DNA from: Cohnella abietis
Lineage (GTDB): Bacteria > Bacillota > Bacilli > Paenibacillales > Paenibacillaceae
NCBI RefSeq assembly: GCF_004295585.1
Contig: NZ_AP019400.1
Span: forward strand, 2,323,501 to 2,387,500
Direction: 5' to 3'
Length of the DNA stretch: 64,000 nt
Under the pieces are notes generated by a model that was given only the letters and a program-made list of their open reading frames with translations, was not told where the DNA came from and made no database searches. The first letter of the stretch is position 1. The number at the start of each line of letters is the position of its first letter. Shown here piece by piece: positions 46,757-55,177 of the stretch. The translations under genes and the position numbers were made by a program.

Positions 46757-47008
46757 GGCTGTAGTATGCCTCCCGGCGTTGAGTTGATCGCCCACAGATA
46801 GCAACCGATTTCACGTAGCCGATGATTCAAGCTTCTTCGATAAGTTGAGAGCCAATCCTCTCAAATGTCGGCATAAACCTCGCAATAACAATTAAAACAA
46901 CGATAAAACAAATATTTTACGTGTATTTAACCTTCTTTTCACATTAACATTCTATACTAAACTTGTACTTAGAGTTGTAGATAATGGTGACTGGAGGCTA
47001 CAGTTAAA

Positions 47009-48376
47009 ATGAATACGTACAGTAAGGAACAAGGCGACGTCAACGCGACGGAATTGCGCAGGAAGTATACGGACAGGAATCTATCGGCCGCTGCCAAAGC
47101 GTTGGCGGATGAGGATGCCGCTTATTTTATTCACCAAAGCTTGTCGACGCCTGTATTAAATGTACTCTCTAGAGCGGAAGGCATCTACATCTATGATCTG
47201 GACGACAAGGCTTATATTGATATGCACGGCAACGGTGTTCACGCAGCGGGGTTTAACAACGATACGATCATCGAAGCCGCGATTGCGGCGCTTCGCGATA
47301 AGAACACTTTTACTCCACGACGTTATACGAACAGGCATGCTGTAGCATTGGCCAAGAAACTCGTGGAAATTACGCCGGCAGGTCTCGACCGCGTATTGTT
47401 CGCTCCGGGCGGTTCGGAAGCGATTGAGATGGCGGTCATGCTGGCCAAGCAAGTGACGGGGAAATGGAAGACGATCTCCTTCTGGGATTCCTACCACGGC
47501 AACGGGTTTCAGGCTTCGAGCATTGGAGGCGAGGAGCTGTTTAAGGGCGGTAACGGTCCGATGATGCCGGGTGCGCTACATGTCGAATTCCCGAATTATT
47601 ATCGCAATCCGTGGGGTTTTACGACCCAGGAAGCGGTGGACGATGAGATCATCAGACAGATGAGCATTTTGTTCGAAAAAGAAGGTGATATCGCTTGCGT
47701 TATTGGGGAGCCGGTGTCCGCGACGCCGATTGTTCCAAGTCCAACATTTTGGGTGCGGGTCAAGGCCTTATGTGAGAAGCACGGCGCGTTGCTCATTTTC
47801 GACGAAATTATCGAAGGCTTCGGGCGGACGGGGCGTATGTTCGCTTGTGAGCATTTTGTAACCCCGGATATTCTCGTGTTGGGCAAATCACTGGGCGGAG
47901 GACTGCTTCCGTTTGCGGGAATCGTGGCGAATGAGCGGTTTAACGTGCTTCAGCATCGTTCCATCGGACATTTTACGCATGAGAAAAATGGTTTATGCAG
48001 CGCCGTCGGGCTTGCGATGATTACCTACTTGCAGGAGCACGAGTTAGTGCGGCAAGCTGACGAGGTAGGAACGCTCGCCCTGCAATGGCTGGAAGCAATG
48101 AAAGAACGCCGACCTTCTGTTGGACATATTTACGGAAAGGGTTTACACATCGGCATTGAGCTTGTTATCGATAAGAAAGATAAACATAAAGCGATCGCCG
48201 ATGCCGAAATGGTCATGTACAAGGCGATGGAGAGGGGAATCGCTTTTAAGATCATTGAAGGCAATTTCATTACGTTGCGACCTTCCCTACTGATTCAATG
48301 GGACGAAATGAAATTGGCGCTGGAACAGATCGAAGCGTGCATTCAAGAGGTGGAAGAAGGCTTATACTACGACTAA
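47009..48376 (+). CDS. Class III PLP-dependent aminotransferase-fold enzyme, PbfA-like
   Basis: 455 aa. PLP enzyme of aminotransferase class III: FAPGGSEAIEMAV phosphate loop, LLIFDEIIEGFGRTG (Asp to the pyridine nitrogen) and the Schiff-base Lys in LVLGKSLGGGLLP. The N-terminus (GDVNATELRRKYTDRNLS ...) and WDSYHGNGFQASSIGGE resemble PbfA, a lyase acting on 1-hydroxy-2-aminoethylphosphonate, and its relatives. No phosphonate genes flank it, so the substrate is open; ornithine/acetylornithine-type transamination is less likely. Followed by a strong terminator. Confidence 0.8.
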   Translation: MNTYSKEQGDVNATELRRKYTDRNLSAAAKALADEDAAYFIHQSLSTPVLNVLSRAEGIYIYDLDDKAYIDMHGNGVHAAGFNNDTIIEAAIAALRDKNTFTPRRYTNRHAVALAKKLVEITPAGLDRVLFAPGGSEAIEMAVMLAKQVTGKWKTISFWDSYHGNGFQASSIGGEELFKGGNGPMMPGALHVEFPNYYRNPWGFTTQEAVDDEIIRQMSILFEKEGDIACVIGEPVSATPIVPSPTFWVRVKALCEKHGALLIFDEIIEGFGRTGRMFACEHFVTPDILVLGKSLGGGLLPFAGIVANERFNVLQHRSIGHFTHEKNGLCSAVGLAMITYLQEHELVRQADEVGTLALQWLEAMKERRPSVGHIYGKGLHIGIELVIDKKDKHKAIADAEMVMYKAMERGIAFKIIEGNFITLRPSLLIQWDEMKLALEQIEACIQEVEEGLYYD

Positions 48377-48423
48377 TATGCTGACTGTTCTCCCTGGTAT
48401 TTTGCGATGCATCTCGTAGCTTC

Positions 48424-48465
48424 AACTGCTGTACACTCTCAAACGTGTATGGCAGTTTTTTGTTT
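48424..48465 (+). terminator. Intrinsic terminator of the aminotransferase gene
   Basis: AACTGCTGTACAC and GTGTATGGCAGTT pair throughout (two G-U pairs) over an 8-base loop, followed by TTTTTGTTTTG. Confidence 0.78.
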
Positions 48466-48515
48466 TGCTGCGGCCGGAGAGAGTTAGGCTGCGAGATTCG
48501 AATTTGACTAGCCAA

Positions 48516-49076
48516 GTTCTATCGTCGCAAAATGCAGCTATGGTGGGCCGAACCGCCGGCAACCTCGCTCTCAAAGTCGCAAAATGCAACGATGACGGGG
48601 CGAACCCCGGCAATTCCGCTCTCAAAGTCGCAAAATGCAACGATGGTGGACCGAATTCCAGTAACCTCGCTCTTAAAGTAGCAAAATGCAACGATGGCGG
48701 GTCGAAGCGTGCTAACTCGGCTCTCAAAGTAGCAAAATGCAACGATGATGGGCCGAATTCCAGTAACCTCACTCTCAAAGTAGCAAAATGCAACGATGGT
48801 GGGCAGAACCGCGCCAACCCCGCTCTCAAAGTCGCAAAATGCAACGATGGAGGGCCGAATCCCAGTAACCCCGCTCTCAAAGTAGCAAAATGCAACGATG
48901 GTGGACCGAATTCCAGTAACCCCGCTCTCAAAGTAGCAAAATGCAACGATGGTGGTCCGAATCCGAGTAACCTCGCTCTTAAAGTCGCAAAATGCAACGA
49001 TGGTGGGGCGAACTGCGACAACTCGGCTCTCAAAGTCGCAAAATGCGACGATGGCGGGTCGAACCGCGCCAACCCC
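48516..49076. repeat. Array of 11 tandem 51-bp repeats
   Basis: Eleven consecutive units of exactly 51 bp; only the first is degenerate. Each has a conserved part GCTCTCAAAGTCGCAAAATG followed by CAACGATGGTGG and a variable last 19 bases or so (for example CCGAATTCCAGTAACCTC). Because 51 is a multiple of 3, both strands stay open (48422-49072 minus, 48465-49151 plus), giving repetitive peptides such as FGPPSLHFATLRA. Neither frame has a convincing start site, so I treat the array as non-coding. It lies between the aminotransferase terminator and the end of the AraC gene. Confidence 0.9.
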
Positions 49077-49099
49077 GCCCCACTGCCAACCCGGCTCGT

Positions 49100-49960
49100 T
49101 TATTTTCTCAAGTGTGGCCCCGTTCGGAATTGGCGGGGGCTTACACCGTAATAAGCGCCGAAATGGCGAGAGAACGGGTGAATGGAAGGATAGCCGAGTT
49201 TGTCGGCGATTGCGGTAACGCTGAGATCGCTCTCTTGGAGCAGTTGGGTTGCGCGACGCATTAGTTGTTTCAGCTGGTATGATTTGGGGGTCAGGCCAGT
49301 TTCCCGAAGGAACAGCTCATGGAAGTACGTTCGCTTGAGTCCGCACGACTTCCACCAGTCGGATACGGGTTCCCTTAGCTCCGGCCGAGCATCCAATTTC
49401 GCAAGGAGGCGAACGATCCGATAATCGCTCGGTTGCTTCGTATGAACAGCGTTATACCATGCCAGCAACCACGAGGTGAACAGGCTGTTGACCGTCTCTT
49501 GCCTGTAATAGGTAAGTTCCTCGAATAGCTTGGCCATCGTCTGGAACATATCGAATAGATGAGGGTACGCCTGCAAAGAGAAGATACCGGGGAGCCCGTC
49601 CAATTCTTCGCAAGGAGGCGTAGCCGTTCCGGTGCTCGGCTCGTATGGTTCGGGATAACGGTAGAAAAAACGATTAAGCGAACGCGGATGATCTTTTTCC
49701 CAGAGATCGAAATAAAGATTGTAGGAAGAAAGCGGCTGGCTCGGAGACATATGGAACGCATGGGGCTGACCGGGACGTAAGAAGACGAGTGTCCGCTTGA
49801 CGATCGGATATTTCTTGCCATCGACTTCCATTTCCCCTGGTCCTTCCGGAAAAAGATGAATCGCATACACGTTGCAAGTACGAAGTCCTTCGTTCGAACT
49901 ACCGTCGTATACGTAAGGCATATACTCTCCGACAAAAGGCGTTATGTCAGTTAGCTTCAT
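49100..49960 (-). CDS. AraC-family transcriptional regulator with cupin-type sensor domain
   Basis: 286 aa. N-terminal cupin-like ligand domain (VYAIHLFPEGPGEMEVDGKKYPI ... FLRPGQPHAFHMSP), C-terminal two-helix AraC/XylS domain (LLQESDLSVTAIADKLGYPSIHPFSRHFGAYYGVSPRQFR). GGGAGGGA precedes the ATG. Divergent from the GH95 gene across 335 bases; a local sugar-responsive activator is likely. The gene ends 24 bases from the 51-bp array. Confidence 0.9.
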   Translation of the reverse strand: MKLTDITPFVGEYMPYVYDGSSNEGLRTCNVYAIHLFPEGPGEMEVDGKKYPIVKRTLVFLRPGQPHAFHMSPSQPLSSYNLYFDLWEKDHPRSLNRFFYRYPEPYEPSTGTATPPCEELDGLPGIFSLQAYPHLFDMFQTMAKLFEELTYYRQETVNSLFTSWLLAWYNAVHTKQPSDYRIVRLLAKLDARPELREPVSDWWKSCGLKRTYFHELFLRETGLTPKSYQLKQLMRRATQLLQESDLSVTAIADKLGYPSIHPFSRHFGAYYGVSPRQFRTGPHLRK

Positions 49961-50223
49961 CTGCGATATTCCCTCCCATGTATGAATACAAATCTAGAGT
50001 TAGATTACCGGATGATTCGACAAATAAATGGATGCGTTATCAAATACGCCATCTCTTATGAATGATACGATAAAAGAAAGAAATCCGAAATCGTAAATCG
50101 AAAAATTACGGATGAAATCTGCAATCTGTAAAGAGGTTAGTGTTAAATAAGTCCGCATTGCCTGAAATACGGGCGCATCCATAGAAATTTTTGCCGCGCT
50201 ATTTTGAGGAGTACCGGATTTGC

Positions 50224-50273
50224 TAGTTAAAGGTAGTTAGAGATAGTTAGAGGCAATTAGAGCTAGTCAAAGC
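50224..50273 (+). promoter_or_regulatory. Five phased 10-bp direct repeats upstream of GH95 gene
   Basis: Units TAGTTAAAGG, TAGTTAGAGA, TAGTTAGAGG, CAATTAGAGC and TAGTCAAAGC follow each other without gaps, in step with the DNA helix, 22 bases before the GH95 ATG. The phasing suits cooperative protein binding, for example by the divergent AraC regulator, but could be a chance tandem expansion. The rest of the 335-base gap shows no clear promoter. Confidence 0.45.
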
Positions 50274-50295
50274 CAGAAAGGGGCACCTAATAGTA

Positions 50296-52710
50296 ATGAA
50301 CGCGAACAACGAGACAAGCAAAATGAGCAATACAAGCCAGATAAGCCAGATAAGCAAAACGACCAAGCTGAGCTTATGGTACGACCGACCCGCTGAGGCT
50401 TGGACGCAAGGATTGCCGATCGGTAACGGAAGTCTCGGCGCGGTAATTAGCGGAGGCGGCGCACAGGAAACGTGGCACATGACCGAGTCGACTTATTGGT
50501 CCGGCAAAGCTGAGCGTACACCTAGCAAGTCACAGGGAAAAGCGGACCTGGAACGGATGAGGCAGCTATTTTTCGACGGTGATTACGAGAACGGGGAGCG
50601 TTTGGTTGGGGAACTGTTGCAGCCGGAAAAGGGGAATTTCGGCACTAACGTGGCATTATGCGATGTTAAGCTCCTATTCGGACACCAAGAACGCCGATTT
50701 ATCAGGGAACTGAATCTGGAAGAGGCTATCGTATCCGTTTCTTATGAGTCAGAAGGCGTTAATTACACCAGAGAGACATTCGCATCGCATGCGGACGGCA
50801 TCGTAGCATCTAACATACTTAGCGATCGGGCGGGTGAGCTTTCGTTTACGCTAGAGCTCGAGGGCAGATCGGATACGTTTTCCGTCTCGGAAGGCAAGAA
50901 CGGCGATTCTCTCGTATTCAGCGGTGTCGCAACGGAAAGCGTGCATAGTGATGGTCAATGCGGAGCGAAAGGACTCGGAGTCGTGAAGGTTGCCGTTAAC
51001 CGCGGCGGAACGATCAGCGTTGCGAACGGAACGCTATCTGTCTCGCAAGCGGACGAGGCGCTCATCATCTTCGCAGCTTCGACGGACTACGATCGAAGCG
51101 ACGACAGATGGATGGAGGAGCCTGAGTCAAGAGCGGAGCAGGCGATTGCCAAGGGCTTCGAGCGTCTGAAAGAAGCGCACGTAGCAGACTACCGCGCGCT
51201 GTTCGCCCGCGTGGAGGTCGAACTAGGCACATCCGACGCTAGCAATGCTGAACTCACATTCCTTCCGACGGACAAACGGATTGCACGCTTGCGCCAAAGC
51301 CAAGAGGATGACCCGGCGCTTTATGCGCTATTCTACCAATACGGTAGATACTTGACGATTGCCGGCTCACGCGAAGATTCGAGATTGCCGATGCATCTGC
51401 AGGGCATCTGGAACGACGGCGAAGCATGCCGCATGGCATGGAGCTGCGATTACCATCTGGACGTCAACACCCAGATGAACTATTATCCCGCTGAGACGGG
51501 TAACCTGGCTGAATGCCATCTTCCACTGATGCGTTTCATCGAGAAGCTGTCAGTCGCGGGTAGAGAAGCAGCGCAAGATTTCTACGGATGCGAAGGCTGG
51601 GTTGCCCACGTATTCACGAACGCTTGGGGCTTTTCGGCGCCGGGCTGGCACTTCTCTTGGGGACTTAACGTGACCGGTGGATTATGGCTGGCTGCGCAGC
51701 TGCAAGAGCATTACGAATTCGGCGGGAACGGCGAAGCGGAAGCTTTCCTAAAAGAAACAGCGTATCCTGTCCTGAGAAGCGCGGCGGAATTTTACCTCGA
51801 TTACATGACGATCCATCCGTCCAATGGCAAGCTCGTTACCGGTCCCGCCAACTCGCCGGAGAACAGCTTTTTTCCGAACGAGGCAGGACAAAATTCCCAT
51901 GCGTTATCTATGGGACCCGTTATGGACACGATGCTCGTCCGCGAGCTATTCTCTTTCGTCGCCCGATCGTCGCAGAAGCTCGGAATCGACGATGTTTTCC
52001 GCGAGAAGCTGGAGGAAGCTTTGGCGCTGCTGCCATCACTCTCGGTTGGACGCGCCGGTCAGCTGCAGGAGTGGCTGGAAGATTACGGCGAAGCGCAACC
52101 CGATCATCGGCATCTGTCCCACCTGTACGGACTGTATCCCGGTAACGAAATTACACTTGATCGCACTCCGGAGCTCGCGGATGCTGCGAGGGTAACTCTC
52201 GATAACCGGCAACGCGGCTCGAATCTGGAAGACGTGGAATTCACGCTCGCTCTATTCGCCGCGGGAATGGCGAGACTACGCGACGGAGACAAGGCACGCG
52301 AGCACTTGGGTTACTTGATCGGCGAGCTCTGCTTCGATAATCTGCTAACGTTCTCCAAACCCGGCATCGCTGGGGCGGAAGCGTACATCTTCGTTGCGGA
52401 TGGTAACTTTGGAGGAGCGGCGGCGTTCGCGGAAATGCTGCTACAGAGCCATGCCGGCGAAATTCATGTGCTTCCTGCTCTCCCGGCTAGCTGGTCGGAA
52501 GGCAGATTTTCTGGTTTGCGCGCAAGAGGCGGTGCCGAAGTCGAGGCAGTTTGGGAAAACGGACGATTGGCTAAAGTCACGATTAAGGCGTCTGCCCCGG
52601 TTAATACGAATCTCCGTTACGAAGAACAGTATGTTCTCTTGCAGCTGGAGCCGGGACAATCGGTTTCCTTCGACGGAAGCTTGAGTGAAATCGCGCAGCG
52701 AAGCCTATAA
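50296..52710 (+). CDS. Glycoside hydrolase family 95 (alpha-L-fucosidase / alpha-L-galactosidase type)
   Basis: 804 aa, no signal peptide, so probably cytoplasmic, acting on imported oligosaccharides. N-terminal beta domain opens with LWYDRPAEAWTQGLPIGNGSLGA. The (alpha/alpha)6 domain holds the catalytic residues expected from characterised GH95: the Asn pair in DVNTQMNYYPAE, the Glu in LQEWLEDYGE just before HRHLSHLYGLYPG, and the Asp in VADGNFGG. Start ATG 50296 has AAAGGGG about 13 bases upstream; ATG 50323 is an alternative. Linked-sugar preference (fucose or L-galactose) is not decidable. Confidence 0.92.
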   Translation: MNANNETSKMSNTSQISQISKTTKLSLWYDRPAEAWTQGLPIGNGSLGAVISGGGAQETWHMTESTYWSGKAERTPSKSQGKADLERMRQLFFDGDYENGERLVGELLQPEKGNFGTNVALCDVKLLFGHQERRFIRELNLEEAIVSVSYESEGVNYTRETFASHADGIVASNILSDRAGELSFTLELEGRSDTFSVSEGKNGDSLVFSGVATESVHSDGQCGAKGLGVVKVAVNRGGTISVANGTLSVSQADEALIIFAASTDYDRSDDRWMEEPESRAEQAIAKGFERLKEAHVADYRALFARVEVELGTSDASNAELTFLPTDKRIARLRQSQEDDPALYALFYQYGRYLTIAGSREDSRLPMHLQGIWNDGEACRMAWSCDYHLDVNTQMNYYPAETGNLAECHLPLMRFIEKLSVAGREAAQDFYGCEGWVAHVFTNAWGFSAPGWHFSWGLNVTGGLWLAAQLQEHYEFGGNGEAEAFLKETAYPVLRSAAEFYLDYMTIHPSNGKLVTGPANSPENSFFPNEAGQNSHALSMGPVMDTMLVRELFSFVARSSQKLGIDDVFREKLEEALALLPSLSVGRAGQLQEWLEDYGEAQPDHRHLSHLYGLYPGNEITLDRTPELADAARVTLDNRQRGSNLEDVEFTLALFAAGMARLRDGDKAREHLGYLIGELCFDNLLTFSKPGIAGAEAYIFVADGNFGGAAAFAEMLLQSHAGEIHVLPALPASWSEGRFSGLRARGGAEVEAVWENGRLAKVTIKASAPVNTNLRYEEQYVLLQLEPGQSVSFDGSLSEIAQRSL

Positions 52711-52728
52711 ACATACGAATGTAACTTT

Positions 52729-52764
52729 AAGCGACTGCGAGGAAATTCTCGTGGTTGCTTTTCC
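52729..52764 (+). terminator. Probable intrinsic terminator of the GH95 gene
   Basis: AAGCGACTGCGAG pairs imperfectly with CTCGTGGTTGCTT over a 6-base loop, followed by TTCCTTT. Confidence 0.55.
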
Positions 52765-52821
52765 TTTATCAGATAGACGTGCGGGAAAGCGGTTTTTGTA
52801 AGATAATAGGAATAACATCAT

Positions 52822-52835
52822 TGGAAGCGCTAACA
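52822..52835 (+). promoter_or_regulatory. cre-like site (CcpA) before the sensor-regulator gene
   Basis: TGGAAGCGCTAACA matches the cre consensus TGWAANCGNTNWCA at all positions but the third. It ends 24 bases before the ATG at 52860, fitting catabolite repression by CcpA. Confidence 0.65.
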
Positions 52836-52859
52836 CTAAATTTCGGGAGGGGGTCTCGA

Positions 52860-55163
52860 ATGAAGAAGTTTTCCAGCGTGTTTAGAAGCTTTCTAATTTC
52901 TTATATCGTTATCTTGATCATTCCAAGCATTGCCGGATTTATGTCCTACCGCACTTCCATATCAGTCACCCAGAAGGTATCGATCGAGAACGGTGTCACG
53001 CAGCTCCAGAAAAGCAAAGAGATATTGGAGCGGCGGATGGCGGAGGTCGAAGGATTTACGAGGCAGCTCGCTATCAATCCAGATTTGAACGTATTGATGA
53101 ACGAGAAAAGCTCGGGAGATCAGGCTAACGTGTACGGTATATGGAAAATGCTTCGCAGCGTATTGACGTTCGGCCAGACCAACGATTTTCTCCAGCAGTT
53201 TTACATTTATCTGGGGAACTATAACGTCATCTTGACTCCGGGCTCGGCTTATTTCCGTCCCGAGCATTTTTATGACAACTTCCGTTATGAGGACGCCACG
53301 CTTTCGGAGTGGAAACAGGCTGTTCTCGGAAAAACTCACCGCAGCGAGATCATGCCTCTTCGCCCGTTCGTCAATAAAGGGACGGCGACTTCGGTCGTGA
53401 CTTATCTGCAATCGTTTCCGCTAGATAGCTTCAGCGGTTCTTCACCCGCGGTTGCTGTCGTCATTATCGACGAGAAGACGATTGCCAACCTGATGACCGG
53501 CATTACCGACCGTTACGGCGGTTGGTCGTTGATCAGCGACGCTGAGGGCCGGACGATCGCTTCCCAGGGAACAGACATGCCGGACATGGCGAAGCTAGCG
53601 GAAGACAAGCACTTCGACAAGGACAAGACAAGCCAATTTTACGACGACGACCTCGTCATTACGATCCGTTCCGACACGAACGGCTGGGTTTATCAGGCGG
53701 GAATTCCCCGGCAAGTGCTTCTAGAGAACGCGAACCAGATCAAGTTCATGACTTGGACGGTAACTGGAATCGCGCTCGCGGTCGGACTTCTCGTCGGACT
53801 CGTGCTCGCTTATCGCAATAGTGCGCCTATCAATCGACTCGTGTCCGTCGTGAAAGAGCAGTTCGGGAAGGAAGAATCGGAAACGGCGAGCCGAAACGAT
53901 TATGATTTTCTACACGGGAATATCGCGGAGATGATCCGTAACAGCAACCGGTTGGAGTCCGAGCTTCTCCGTCAGGTTCCGCTTGTTCGGGATGCTTTCC
54001 TGAAAAGGCTCATTTCCGGTGAGCTGCAGTCGCGGGAAGAAATATTCGCCGCCGCGGCGCAAGCGAACACTGGAATCTACGGTCATTCCGGCTACGTATG
54101 TATCGTTCAGATTCAAGGTTATACAGGCATGGACAGCGTCGAGATCCTAAACGAACTGAATGCGGCCCGACTGATTCTGAAGCAAACGCTGCTCGATCTT
54201 GCTGGATTTACGCTGGCGACCGACTGGGGCTCTGATCGCGTCGTTATCGTTTTCGCCTCGCGTGAGGCAGAGACGGGAACCGAGTTCGGCAGAACCGAGA
54301 TCGCCGCCTTGTTGGACCAATTATCTCGTAAAGCGTTCGACGATTATAAAATCACGTTCACTGTCGCGCTCGGCGATCAGTTCGCTGCGGAGACCGAGGT
54401 CAATGTTTCCTATGAGCAGGCGAAACAAGCGATCGAGCACGCGCTACATTCGAACCGGAAAGGTATCGTCTGGTACGACGAAACCCGAATGGAAAGCGCC
54501 ACTTATTATTATCCGCTCGACATGGAGCTGCGCTTGATTGGGACGATCAGGGCAGGAGAAGCCGAGGAAGCGAGGCGAATTGTCCAGTCGGTCGTATCAT
54601 TGAACACAGAGCAAAGAGAATTGTCCGTCGAGATGTGGCACCAGTTAGTCGGCGAGCTCAAGGGAACGTTGCTTAAGCTGCTCGACCAGAAGATGTTTAT
54701 CGAATCTGGCGTGTTCGAATCACTTAAGGATCGGATCATTTCGATACAGGCCGCAGACAGACGCGCGATCCAATCGGAGATTGAAGAAATCGCCAACGCG
54801 ATGTGCGACGTCGTGGTCAGTCGGAAGAACGATAGTCATACGAGAACTGTGGAACAGATCAAAGCTTACGTCGGTGACCATTATTCGGATTCAGAACTGA
54901 CGCTTTACCGGATTGCGGAGCAGGTGGAACGGCCGGAGAAATACATTTCTCAGCTGTTCAAGGACGTGACGGGATCGAATCTGTCCGATTATTTGGAAAC
55001 CGTTCGGATGGACTGTGCGGTCAAGCTGCTGCTCGAAAACCGGTATACGGTGGACGAAATCTCGTCCCGCGTCGGCTATAACAGCTCGCATTCGTTCCGT
55101 CGCGCATTCAAGAGGGTAACGGGCATATCACCGAGCTCATATCGGCAGTCCGCGGAAGGGTGA
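52860..55163 (+). CDS. Membrane-bound AraC-type sensor-regulator
   Basis: 767 aa from ATG 52860 with GGGAGGGGG 7 bases upstream (the open frame from 52755 crosses the cre-like site). TM helix at about 10-32, extracellular Cache-like sensor to about 295, second TM at about 300-322 (WTVTGIALAVGLLVGLVLAY), a cytoplasmic region with a degenerate cyclase-like fold, and a C-terminal AraC domain (LYRIAEQVERPEKYISQLFKDVTGSNLSDYLE ... VGYNSSHSFRRAFKRVTGISPSSYR). Such one-component regulators control adjacent sugar ABC genes in Paenibacillaceae. Its stop overlaps the region of the next ribosome binding site. Confidence 0.92.
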   Translation: MKKFSSVFRSFLISYIVILIIPSIAGFMSYRTSISVTQKVSIENGVTQLQKSKEILERRMAEVEGFTRQLAINPDLNVLMNEKSSGDQANVYGIWKMLRSVLTFGQTNDFLQQFYIYLGNYNVILTPGSAYFRPEHFYDNFRYEDATLSEWKQAVLGKTHRSEIMPLRPFVNKGTATSVVTYLQSFPLDSFSGSSPAVAVVIIDEKTIANLMTGITDRYGGWSLISDAEGRTIASQGTDMPDMAKLAEDKHFDKDKTSQFYDDDLVITIRSDTNGWVYQAGIPRQVLLENANQIKFMTWTVTGIALAVGLLVGLVLAYRNSAPINRLVSVVKEQFGKEESETASRNDYDFLHGNIAEMIRNSNRLESELLRQVPLVRDAFLKRLISGELQSREEIFAAAAQANTGIYGHSGYVCIVQIQGYTGMDSVEILNELNAARLILKQTLLDLAGFTLATDWGSDRVVIVFASREAETGTEFGRTEIAALLDQLSRKAFDDYKITFTVALGDQFAAETEVNVSYEQAKQAIEHALHSNRKGIVWYDETRMESATYYYPLDMELRLIGTIRAGEAEEARRIVQSVVSLNTEQRELSVEMWHQLVGELKGTLLKLLDQKMFIESGVFESLKDRIISIQAADRRAIQSEIEEIANAMCDVVVSRKNDSHTRTVEQIKAYVGDHYSDSELTLYRIAEQVERPEKYISQLFKDVTGSNLSDYLETVRMDCAVKLLLENRYTVDEISSRVGYNSSHSFRRAFKRVTGISPSSYRQSAEG

Positions 55164-55177
55164 AAGGAGGAAACACT

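Noticed and set aside
48422..49151. Open frames of 216 and 228 codons on opposite strands through the 51-bp array
   Set aside because: They exist because 51 is a multiple of three; no ribosome binding site or known domain supports either, and the minus frame runs into the aminotransferase terminator.
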